Assembly: GCF_040451425.1 (NCBI RefSeq)
Contig: NZ_CP144374.1
Coordinates: 1,754,997 to 1,818,996, forward strand
Direction of reading: 5' to 3'
From: Thermodesulfovibrio sp. 3462-1
GTDB taxonomy: Bacteria > Nitrospirota > Thermodesulfovibrionia > Thermodesulfovibrionales > Thermodesulfovibrionaceae
DNA length: 64,000 nucleotides
Shown here in pieces: positions 34,042-41,337 of the stretch (positions are counted from its first letter, which is position 1; each line of letters starts with the position of its first letter). The notes under the pieces are model-generated. The model had not been told where the DNA came from. It ran no database searches and worked only from the letters and a program-made list of their open reading frames with translations. Made by a program: the position numbers and the translations under genes.

Positions 34042-34070
34042 TTAACAAAATCTCAATATTATGGTATAAT
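34042..34070 (+). promoter_or_regulatory. Promoter of the response-regulator gene (leaderless)
   Basis: TTAACA (34042-34047), a 17-base spacer and TATAAT (34065-34070, extended by TGG) form a near-consensus promoter. The start codon ATG 34077 begins six bases after the -10 box, i.e. at the expected transcription start. Confidence 0.7.
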
Positions 34071-34076
34071 TTTAAC

Positions 34077-34445
34077 ATGTCTAAAAAAGCACTTGTTATA
34101 GATGACAATGACCTTGTAAGAGAAACTCTGAAAGCAATGCTTGAATTTCTGGGGTTTGAAGTTGCTGTTAGTGAAAATGGTGAAGAAGCCTTAGAAAAAT
34201 TCAAATCCTCTGAAAAAGCTTTTGATGTTGTCTTTGTTGACCTTGTTATGCCAGGAATCTCAGGGAAAACACTGCTACAAAAACTCATAGAGATTGACCC
34301 TCAGGTGAAAGCCATAATATCAAGCGGATACTCCAATGATCCAGCAATTGCTGACTACGAAAAATTAGGATTTAAAGGCATTCTCAATAAACCCTATACA
34401 ATAGATGAACTTAAGGAGACTCTTAAGAAACTAAATCTCCTCTGA
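34077..34445 (+). CDS. Single-domain response regulator (CheY-like)
   Basis: A 122-residue receiver with no output domain. ALVIDDNDLVRETL supplies the acidic pocket, VVFVDLVMPGISG the phospho-Asp, IISSGYSND the Ser/Thr switch and GILNKPYTIDEL the conserved Lys. Such receivers act as phosphate relays or protein-protein switches. It converges on the sensor kinase at 34431-36980 (15-base overlap), whose C-terminus has no receiver, making it the likely partner. The mRNA appears leaderless. Confidence 0.88.
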   Translation: MSKKALVIDDNDLVRETLKAMLEFLGFEVAVSENGEEALEKFKSSEKAFDVVFVDLVMPGISGKTLLQKLIEIDPQVKAIISSGYSNDPAIADYEKLGFKGILNKPYTIDELKETLKKLNLL

Positions 34446-36980
34446 TGCTGGAATATATATTCTGAAAGTTGTTCCAATTCCCACTTTACTTTCAACTTTT
34501 ATTTTACCTTCCATCTTTTCTACTATGCTCTTTACAATACTCAATCCAAGCCCTTTGCCTTCCTTTTTCATTGTGAAAAAGGGATCAAAAATTTTGTCTA
34601 TGTATTCTTCAGGAATTCCAGGACCTGAATCAGTGATTGTTACACAAACATAGTTTCCTTTTTTTAAATCTTTTTCTTCATGATTGATTAAATTTTGCAG
34701 GCTTATTTTAATTGTGCCTGTATCCTTCATAGCCTGCCTTGAATTCATTAGAATATTTTGAAATACTCTGTAAAGCTGTGCACTATCAGCATAAACAGGC
34801 AATAAAGAAGGCTCTGATTCAATAGTAAAATTAATTTTCGTGCCATTTAAAACAAATGTAGCTGCATTTTTAGCAATAGCTTCAATATTTAGTCTTTCTT
34901 TTTTTGAAATTAAATCAGGGCTTAAATCTTTAAGTTGCTCTATAATTATGTTCATTATCCTTGTTGCTTCAAGCATTTTCTGTATAATGTCTTTCTTATT
35001 TTCTGAGTTTTCAAGCTCTTTAAGCAGGGAAAGATTTCCTGTAAGAACCATAAGATAATTACTAAAATCATGCACAATTCCTGCTGATATCTTTGCAATT
35101 ACATCCATCCTTGCAAGCTTCTTTGAAACCTCTTGCCTCTGAATTATTTCAGTGGCATCCTTTATTGTTATTACATCGCCAAATTTAACTCCCTTTATCA
35201 ATATAGGATTCTCCTCATAAATCACTGGAATCTTCTTTACATTCACACTTAAAATTTTAAATTCCGGATTTTCATGTTCTTTCAAGCTTAATACCTCTGT
35301 CACATGTTTCCCCAACACCTCTTCAGAAGCATCTAAAATTCTTATAGCCTCTTTATTCATGTATTTTATTTTGCCTGAAGCATCAGTATAAATTATTCCT
35401 ATGTCAATCGCATCAAAGGCAATTCTTTTTTCTTCAGCTTCCTCAGCGAGGCGGAGGAATATGCTTCTTATTCTCTCAAAGTTTCTTATAGCAAAGGAAT
35501 GAGAAATAAAAGCAAGAATAATCAAGACAATGTAAAAAATGTTTTTATATTGCTCATAGATGAAAAGATTTAAAAAACTTGCAAGAAACCAGTCTTTAAC
35601 AATCTCATGTTTGACAATCTGCCATTTCTGTCCGTTAAAGTCTTCAAAGATATTATCATCAATCTGTTTAAATCCTGAAGGCAAAAGCGTGTCATTACCA
35701 AAAATTTTCTCTTCATAAACTCTTTTAAGCTCCTCTTGTGATACATTAAAGAGCAATCTATTTATCAGCTCTGGTTTTCCTATCAAAACACCACCTGAAG
35801 AATGCATTAAAAAGGCATTCTCCATGTTAATCTGTTTTTTAAAATTCTCACCTATATAAAACTGAAAAACAAGCACGCCTGTAATACTGCCTTTATTATA
35901 GACTGGATAGGAAATCCTTATATCATCTCTTTTTGAATAAATACCCCTTGCGATAAAAACTGATAGATTTCCATTGATTGATTCTTTAAAATATCTCCTA
36001 AAGCTCACATCTTTATTAATAATTTGTTCTCTATATTCAGCAGAGCAGGCTCTTATAATTCCTTCTTTATCGGCAAACCATATGACCGCTGTATTAAGGG
36101 TTTGATTGAGATAGGAAAGATACTTATCAAGCTGTTTGGGTCCTTTTTTAATTGACATTTTAAAATCCTCGGAAGAGGCAACAACTTTTATGAAATTGCT
36201 CAAGGAATCTATTTTGTTTTTAACTTCAACAGAAAGCCTCTTTAAGGTTAATTGTTTATGATAGACATCCATGTTTTTTGTATTTTCAATAAATCTCAGA
36301 GAGAAATAAAATAAGACGGAAAAGACAAAAATAAAAATAGAAATGTAAAGAAGAAAGGTTTTATATTTTTCTTCGTAAAGAAAAATTACTCTGAAACACA
36401 GACTGAGGAAAACAGACATTGTTGCAACAATATTAAAAACTGTTAAATTTGTAATAAGATAAAGAGAAAGGAAAATGGAGTAAATGCCGAAGAAAACAAA
36501 AGGCAGAATCGTTCCTTTTCTTATAATTGAAGGAACAACATCAGATGGCTTTGATGTTAAAAATTTCTCTTTATAGTATATATGAAAATAAGAAATACTT
36601 GTAAAAAGAAGCCCTGAAAAGGCAAAAACCTCATTTTTCTGAAATATGAAAAATAGAAAAAGAATTATGGGTAGCAAAAGATAATAAAAATTGAAATTCA
36701 GTATTCTTCTGTATCCGTAAAAAAGAACTGTTCCGATTATAATAATGTTTAAACCAACCAGAAGGGGGTAAAAATTGCTTAAATAGTCTTTGAAAAGAAC
36801 TAAGAGGTTTAATACGAAATTAAAAAAAATAACAGCCAAAACATATTCAATAACTCTTTTATCAGTTTGAGGCTCTATTTTACTCCGCCAGGACAAAACA
36901 TAGTAAAAAACAATTGAATGAAATAGAAGAAAAGCAACTCTTAAAAAATTAGATAAATCATCAAAAAATTGAGCATTCAT
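34431..36980 (-). CDS. Large membrane sensor histidine kinase (multi-helix N-terminus, Cache-like and PAS domains)
   Basis: An 849-residue kinase. Residues 1-230 hold about seven membrane helices, a MASE-like sensor. Residues ~245-470 form an extracytoplasmic Cache-like domain (VIWFADKEGIIRACSAEYRE, DDIRISYPVYNKGSITGVLVFQF), closed by another helix near 480. A PAS domain (~525-625), HisKA (GIVHDFSNYLMVLTG, phospho-His) and HATPase_c (ITDSGPGIP, GKGLGLSIV) follow. The ATG overlaps the stop of the lipoprotein gene (ATGA), so both are made together. Signal unknown. The convergent receiver at 34077 is its probable partner. Confidence 0.88.
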   Translation of the reverse strand: MNAQFFDDLSNFLRVAFLLFHSIVFYYVLSWRSKIEPQTDKRVIEYVLAVIFFNFVLNLLVLFKDYLSNFYPLLVGLNIIIIGTVLFYGYRRILNFNFYYLLLPIILFLFFIFQKNEVFAFSGLLFTSISYFHIYYKEKFLTSKPSDVVPSIIRKGTILPFVFFGIYSIFLSLYLITNLTVFNIVATMSVFLSLCFRVIFLYEEKYKTFLLYISIFIFVFSVLFYFSLRFIENTKNMDVYHKQLTLKRLSVEVKNKIDSLSNFIKVVASSEDFKMSIKKGPKQLDKYLSYLNQTLNTAVIWFADKEGIIRACSAEYREQIINKDVSFRRYFKESINGNLSVFIARGIYSKRDDIRISYPVYNKGSITGVLVFQFYIGENFKKQINMENAFLMHSSGGVLIGKPELINRLLFNVSQEELKRVYEEKIFGNDTLLPSGFKQIDDNIFEDFNGQKWQIVKHEIVKDWFLASFLNLFIYEQYKNIFYIVLIILAFISHSFAIRNFERIRSIFLRLAEEAEEKRIAFDAIDIGIIYTDASGKIKYMNKEAIRILDASEEVLGKHVTEVLSLKEHENPEFKILSVNVKKIPVIYEENPILIKGVKFGDVITIKDATEIIQRQEVSKKLARMDVIAKISAGIVHDFSNYLMVLTGNLSLLKELENSENKKDIIQKMLEATRIMNIIIEQLKDLSPDLISKKERLNIEAIAKNAATFVLNGTKINFTIESEPSLLPVYADSAQLYRVFQNILMNSRQAMKDTGTIKISLQNLINHEEKDLKKGNYVCVTITDSGPGIPEEYIDKIFDPFFTMKKEGKGLGLSIVKSIVEKMEGKIKVESKVGIGTTFRIYIPASEEI

Positions 36981-37471
36981 TTTATCACTTCATCAAATAG
37001 GGAAATTACTTTATCAGTAAGGCTGAGATTTATATCTCTTGCCCTTTTTAAATTGATAACTTTCACATATTTGTCAGCATCTTCTACTTCTATATCTTTA
37101 ATTTTACCGGTTTTTAATACATGAGAAGCCATCTGACCTGCTCTGTATCCCATTTGATAAAAATCAACAGAAAATCCACCAAAAAAGCCAAGTTCTACAA
37201 AAGGTTTGCGAGATTTAACTTTTTCTGTAAAGTCATCACATCTTTTTTCAAGTTCCTGATCAGAGATTCTTCTTGAATCAAGATATGTAACTTCTATTGT
37301 TAAATCAGAAAAGTCTCTTTTTAAAGCATCAATCGCTCCTTGAACCTGTGGTTGTCCGAATATATCTTTATCATCATAGCTTGAAAGAATAAAAACAGTC
37401 CTCTCATTTGAGCATCCATAAAAAAGCATGAAGATAAGTGCAAAAAAGTAAATTTTTAAAAACTTTAGCAT
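36977..37471 (-). CDS. Shortened ABC-type substrate-binding-like lipoprotein
   Basis: A 164-residue lipoprotein (signal with lipobox FYGCS). Its start (VFILSSYDDKDIFGQPQVQGAIDALKRDF) and end (GGFSVDFYQMGYRAGQMASHVLKTGKIKDIEV) resemble the two ends of PF04392-type substrate-binding proteins, which are normally about 300 residues; the middle is missing. It is translationally coupled to the membrane sensor kinase, so a role as its extracytoplasmic ligand-binding partner is plausible. Alternatively it is a deletion remnant that still has an intact frame. Family assignment is by eye. Confidence 0.6.
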   Translation of the reverse strand: MLKFLKIYFFALIFMLFYGCSNERTVFILSSYDDKDIFGQPQVQGAIDALKRDFSDLTIEVTYLDSRRISDQELEKRCDDFTEKVKSRKPFVELGFFGGFSVDFYQMGYRAGQMASHVLKTGKIKDIEVEDADKYVKVINLKRARDINLSLTDKVISLFDEVIK

Positions 37472-37527
37472 GATATATTTTACTAAATTTTATGAAATTG
37501 CCAACAGAAATTTATCTTCTTCAGAAT

Positions 37528-38109
37528 TTATTTCTCAAAGAAGGCTTTATAAAAATTTCTTGCGCGCTGGGAGTATTCTATATTTATTTTTTCTGCTTCA
37601 TTGAGGATTTTTTCTCTTAAAGGATGGTCCTCAAACCATTCTTCAAGAAGCTTTCTTGTTACTTCAATATGAAACTGCAAAGCATAGACATTGTGTTTAT
37701 ATCTGAATCCCTGATTTTCATAAAAAGAGGATTTTGCAAGATGAACCACATCAACTGGTAAATCAAATGTGTCTCCATGCCAGTGAAAGACTTTGAATTT
37801 CCTCCATACATCACCAACTGATGGATGCTTTGCAAGGGCAATCATTAATGGGTCTCTTAAACCCTCTGCTGTAAGCTCTATTTCATGCCAGCCAATTTCC
37901 TCACCGTGTCCCTTATAAACCCTTGCTCCAAGCGTATGGGCAATTAATTGAGCACCAAGACATATTCCCAGAACTTTCAGGTTTCTGTTTATTGCCTCTC
38001 TTATTAACCTTGAAGTTACCTTTAGATGGGGATAAATATCCATCTCATAAACACCCATTGGTCCACCCATAATGATTAGTCCTGTGAAATCTTCAAGGGT
38101 TGAAGGCAA
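37528..38109 (-). CDS. Class I glutamine amidotransferase-like protein (5' end disturbed)
   Basis: A GATase1 domain with intact catalytic residues: nucleophile Cys50 in KVLGICLGAQLIAHTLGARV, and His/Glu in ALQFHIEVT; GLIIMGGPMGVYE is the oxyanion loop. Homology continues upstream of TTG 38109 in the same frame (EGPGSIENYLIENLIPYKIF) to a stop at 38208-38206, but without an ATG, GTG or TTG. A well-placed ribosome site (AAAGGAG) and ATG at 38218 lie in another frame, one base out. The true gene is thus probably frameshifted near 38206, or starts on a rare codon. It overlaps the Amt-fusion 3' end. Substrate unknown. Confidence 0.7.
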   Translation of the reverse strand: MPSTLEDFTGLIIMGGPMGVYEMDIYPHLKVTSRLIREAINRNLKVLGICLGAQLIAHTLGARVYKGHGEEIGWHEIELTAEGLRDPLMIALAKHPSVGDVWRKFKVFHWHGDTFDLPVDVVHLAKSSFYENQGFRYKHNVYALQFHIEVTRKLLEEWFEDHPLREKILNEAEKINIEYSQRARNFYKAFFEK

Positions 38110-38168
38110 TTGCCCTTGTTCTGCTTCAAAGATTTTGTATGGAATTAAGTTTTCAATTAAATAGTTCT

Positions 38169-40811
38169 CTATGCTTCCTGGACCTTCTGATTTAATATTT
38201 TTAATTTATCGCTATCATTAAGATTTACTCCTTTCTTTATTAAAATTCCGTATTTTTTTATTCTGTAGTTAAGCTGCCGTTCAGTAAGACCCAGAGCATG
38301 GGCTGTTTTTCTTATATTATAATTAAATTTTGGAAGAGTATCCATGATGCGTATTCTTTCAAGTTCTTCAACCTCTTTGGGAAGTTTTAGTTCTCCACAG
38401 AAAGAGGATTTTATTTTAAATACTCCTCTTACAGTATCAGGAAGGTCATAAACCTTTATCTTATTGCTCTCTGACATAACAACAAGCCTTTCTATGGTGT
38501 TGGCAAGCTCTCTTACATTTCCAGGCCAGTCATAGTAAACAAGCATCCTTAATGCTTCTTCATCAATTAAGACTGATTTTTTATAAATCTTGCAGAACCT
38601 CTTAAGATAATGCTCAACAAGCAGGGGAATGTCCTCTTTTCTGTCTCTCAGGGGTGGAATGTATATGGGTATAACATTAAGCCTCCAGAAAAGATCTTCC
38701 CTGAATGTTCCTTTTCTTATTTCCTCTGAGAGGTCCTTGTTTGTTGCTGCAATTATTCTCACATCAACCTTTATTGTTTTTGATGAACCAAGAGGTTCAA
38801 CTGTTCTTTCCTGAAGCACTCTTAATAATTTTGGCTGAAGCGAAAGAGGCAACTCACCTACTTCATCAAGGAAAATTGTCCCTGCATTTGCCTGTTCAAA
38901 TTTGCCAATTCTCTTTACAGCACCTGTAAATGCTCCTTTTTCAGAACCAAAAAGCTCTGCTTCAAGAAGGTTTTCAGGGATTGCAGCGCAGTTTATTGCC
39001 ACAAAATGGCCCTTTACTCTTTTGCTCTGAAAATGAATTGTCTTTGCGATAAGCTCTTTACCTGTTCCAGACTCTCCAAAAAGTAGCACTGTTGCGTCTG
39101 TTTCTGCAACTTTCATCACTGTTTTAAGCACTGCCTGAAAAGAGGGTGATTGTCCTACAAGATTGGGAAAGTTATATCTGTCTTTAAGTTGTACTTTCAG
39201 CAGCAAATTCTCATTTTCCATGACTTTATAACTCTCCCATAGTTTCAGAAACTGAGCAATAAGGGATGCAACTATTGAAAGAACTCTAAGATCATCATCC
39301 ACTTCTCCCATTTCATCTGAGTAGATTCTATCAGCAGAGACAACGCCAAGAATTTCATCCTCAATCTTTATTGGAACACAAAGAAAGGAAATGCCTCTTT
39401 TGTTTGGTCTGCTTCCTGTTTTATTGAGAAACTGAGGCTCCTTTTCAATGTCCGGAATAAACATCGGCAATCCTGTGTCTATCACTTTACCGACAATACC
39501 TTCACCAACTCTGTATTTGCCTCTGTTAATCTCCTCCCGAGTCAATCCATAGGCAGCAACAATACTGATTTCTTCTGTCTTTTTGTCAAAAAGAAAAATA
39601 CTTCCTCTTCGCATATCAAGTTCTTTTGAGAGAATCTCAAGAACAGAATAAAGATTTTTCTCAAGGTCAAGCCATGTAATTTCCTCTTCCTCTGTAACTC
39701 TGACCTTCATGAATATTCTTAGCACGAAAAATATTAACGCAGTCATTATAGCTGTGTAAACTATAGTAACTAAAACAGCTATACTCTGTGTCCATAGCTG
39801 ACCTGGATTTCCATAGAGCAGCCCTTTCCCAGTTTCATTAACTAAAGGGTCTGCAAAAACTCCTGTAAGAATTGCACCCAGTATTCCTGCAACACCGTGA
39901 ATCCCAAATACATCAAGGGCATCATCATATCCTATCTTTGGTTTCATTGCAGTGACAGTAAAGTAGCATACAAACCCTGCAACAGCACCAATTACAATTG
40001 AACCTACAATATTTACAAATCCTGCTGCTGGCGTAATTGCAACAAGACCTGCGATCATTCCTGATGTAAGACCAAGCACAGTTGGCTTCTTTGTTACTGC
40101 CCACTCTGTAAACATCCATGCAAGAGCTGCCACTGCTGTTGCAGTATTTGTGTTAATGAATGCCTGTGCAGCGAGAGCATTTGATGCAGCTGCACTTCCT
40201 GCGTTAAATCCAAACCATCCAAACCACAGAACAGCTGCACCAAGTGCTACAATAGTAAGGTTGTTTGGCAGAAGAAGAGTATTTTTTCTTTTACCAAGAA
40301 TAAGCACTCCAACTAAAGCCGCTATACCAGCGTTTATATGAACAACTGTTCCACCTGCAAAATCAAGAGCACCCATCTTCGCAAGAAATCCTCCACCCCA
40401 TACCCAGTGTGCTACAGGGACATAAACAAGGCTCACCCACAAAACTGAAAAAAATACCCAGGCTGAAAACTTCATCCTCTCAATGTATGCACCACTTATC
40501 AAAGCAACAGTAATGGCAGCAAAAGTAAGCTGGAACACGCAGAACAAAACCTCAGGTATTGTTCCCTGAAGTGAGTTCATTTTAACTCCTGATAAAAATG
40601 CCTTATCAAGATAGCCGATTATTCCTGCAAAATCTCCTGAAAATGTAAGGCTGTATCCATAAAGCACCCACAGTAAGCTCACAAGGCAATAACTCACAAA
40701 GCTCATTGCAATCGTGTTAAGAACATCTTTTTTCTTTGCCAGTCCACCATAAAACAATGCAAGTCCGGGCACTGTCATTAGCATAACAAGAGCAGTTGCA
40801 CAATCATCCAT
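38169..40811 (-). CDS. Ammonium channel (Amt) fused to a NifA-like GAF/AAA+/Fis sigma-54 activator
   Basis: One uninterrupted 880-codon frame. Residues 1-375 are an Amt/MEP/Rh channel with pore residues present: MTVPGLALFYGGL, QLTFAAIT, HWVWGGG, twin His158 (GGTVVHINA) and His305 (VFGIHGVAG). The cytoplasmic tail RVTEEEEITWLD runs straight into a GAF domain (~383-525), then AAA+ (~552-790; Walker A GESGTGKE 579-586, GAFTGA 626-631, Walker B TIFLDEVG) and a Fis HTH (AHALGLTERQLNYRIKK). It would be a membrane-bound sigma-54 activator reading ammonium. ATG 40811 starts inside helix 1; the signal peptide and first half-helix lie one frame off just upstream, so a one-base lesion near 40800 is likely. 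Confidence 0.88.
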   Translation of the reverse strand: MDDCATALVMLMTVPGLALFYGGLAKKKDVLNTIAMSFVSYCLVSLLWVLYGYSLTFSGDFAGIIGYLDKAFLSGVKMNSLQGTIPEVLFCVFQLTFAAITVALISGAYIERMKFSAWVFFSVLWVSLVYVPVAHWVWGGGFLAKMGALDFAGGTVVHINAGIAALVGVLILGKRKNTLLLPNNLTIVALGAAVLWFGWFGFNAGSAAASNALAAQAFINTNTATAVAALAWMFTEWAVTKKPTVLGLTSGMIAGLVAITPAAGFVNIVGSIVIGAVAGFVCYFTVTAMKPKIGYDDALDVFGIHGVAGILGAILTGVFADPLVNETGKGLLYGNPGQLWTQSIAVLVTIVYTAIMTALIFFVLRIFMKVRVTEEEEITWLDLEKNLYSVLEILSKELDMRRGSIFLFDKKTEEISIVAAYGLTREEINRGKYRVGEGIVGKVIDTGLPMFIPDIEKEPQFLNKTGSRPNKRGISFLCVPIKIEDEILGVVSADRIYSDEMGEVDDDLRVLSIVASLIAQFLKLWESYKVMENENLLLKVQLKDRYNFPNLVGQSPSFQAVLKTVMKVAETDATVLLFGESGTGKELIAKTIHFQSKRVKGHFVAINCAAIPENLLEAELFGSEKGAFTGAVKRIGKFEQANAGTIFLDEVGELPLSLQPKLLRVLQERTVEPLGSSKTIKVDVRIIAATNKDLSEEIRKGTFREDLFWRLNVIPIYIPPLRDRKEDIPLLVEHYLKRFCKIYKKSVLIDEEALRMLVYYDWPGNVRELANTIERLVVMSESNKIKVYDLPDTVRGVFKIKSSFCGELKLPKEVEELERIRIMDTLPKFNYNIRKTAHALGLTERQLNYRIKKYGILIKKGVNLNDSDKLKILNQKVQEA

Positions 40812-40936
40812 GCTGTGTCACCTGTGTCAAGCTTTGGCTGAGGCTCAGCCTGAGCAGCTGTTTCAGCAAATATTAGATTCATTGAAATTGCTAAAATCAT
40901 CATTGTTAATATGAATATGCTAAATAACTTTTTCAT
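40778..40936 (-). other. Signal peptide and start of Amt helix 1, in a shifted frame
   Basis: AGGAGG and ATG 40936 open a 52-codon frame: MKKLFSIFILTMMILAISMN, a signal peptide with cleavage near IFAETAAQA, then KLDTGDTAWMIV, the standard mature start of AmtB-type channels. After this the frame runs out of homology and stops at 40778. The continuing Amt sequence (ATALVMLMTVPG) is in the other frame, so one base appears to be missing near 40800. No slippery heptamer is visible, so a mutation or sequence error is likelier than programmed slippage. Confidence 0.75.
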
Positions 40937-40947
40937 CTTATTCCTCC

Positions 40948-41141
40948 TTAAAAATTAAATGTTATGTTAATTCCTGTTACCCATGTATTATCAAGATGTC
41001 CATTGGGATTGTAAGAATTTCCATCCACGATTCTTTTTGCCTTGTTTGAAAGTGGAAACCCTTTTTTACTTCCTCTGCCTTAACCAAAGAAACAGACATC
41101 AGAAGAGCTAAAACTACCACAACATACCTAAAACTTTTCAT
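40948..41141 (-). pseudogene. Remnant of an outer-membrane beta-barrel (porin) gene
   Basis: GGAGG and ATG 41141 begin a clear signal peptide (MKSFRYVVVVLALLMSVSLV, cut near KAEE), but the frame ends after 54 codons. A second frame ending at TAA 40948 reads NPNGHLDNTWVTGINITFNF, a typical C-terminal barrel strand ending in Phe. The middle of the gene is gone and the ends are out of register. Porin-like genes do occur before amt genes; TorF/gcw_chp type is a guess. It has the -24/-12 promoter in front. Confidence 0.65.
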
Positions 41142-41175
41142 AACAGCACCTCCATTTAATTTTTACTTTTATAAA

Positions 41176-41191
41176 TGCGAAATATGTGCCA
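41176..41191 (-). promoter_or_regulatory. Sigma-54 (-24/-12) promoter of the porin-remnant/amt-fusion operon
   Basis: Minus-strand TGGCACATATTTCGCA matches the TGGCAC-N5-TTGCA consensus with the invariant GG and GC at correct spacing and one mismatch (TCGC for TTGC). It lies about 35 bases before the porin-remnant ATG. The operon encodes a sigma-54 activator, so self-activation is plausible. Confidence 0.7.
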
Positions 41192-41235
41192 GAGTGTAAC
41201 TCATTGATTTTAAAGGATTTGTGAGAATATGGATT

Positions 41236-41249
41236 ATACAAATTTGTAT
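41236..41249. promoter_or_regulatory. Palindrome, candidate activator site
   Basis: ATACAAATTTGTAT is a perfect 14-base palindrome centred about 55 bases upstream of the -24 element, the usual zone for enhancer sites of sigma-54 activators. A second inverted repeat, TGTAA-TTC-TTACA, lies at 41292-41304. They may instead serve the divergent acyltransferase promoter. Confidence 0.4.
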
Positions 41250-41290
41250 GAAATTACAATTTCGTTGTTTTTCTTAAAACTTCCTAATCC

Positions 41291-41319
41291 TTGTAATTCT
41301 TACATGAGGGTATTATAAT
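41291..41319 (+). promoter_or_regulatory. Promoter of the lipid A acyltransferase-like gene
   Basis: TTGTAA (41291-41296), 17 bases and TATAAT (41314-41319). The expected start is some 12 bases before ATG 41338, again without a ribosome site. The -35 box overlaps the TGTAA-TTC-TTACA repeat. The rest of the 41142-41337 interval holds the divergent sigma-54 promoter and the palindrome. Confidence 0.5.
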
Positions 41320-41337
41320 TAATCTTTGAACTAATTT

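Noticed and set aside
41205..41310. NifA-type upstream activator site (TGT-N10-ACA)
   Set aside because: Searched in the gap before the sigma-54 promoter; TGT and ACA pairs occur only with other spacings, so binding is more likely at the palindromes.
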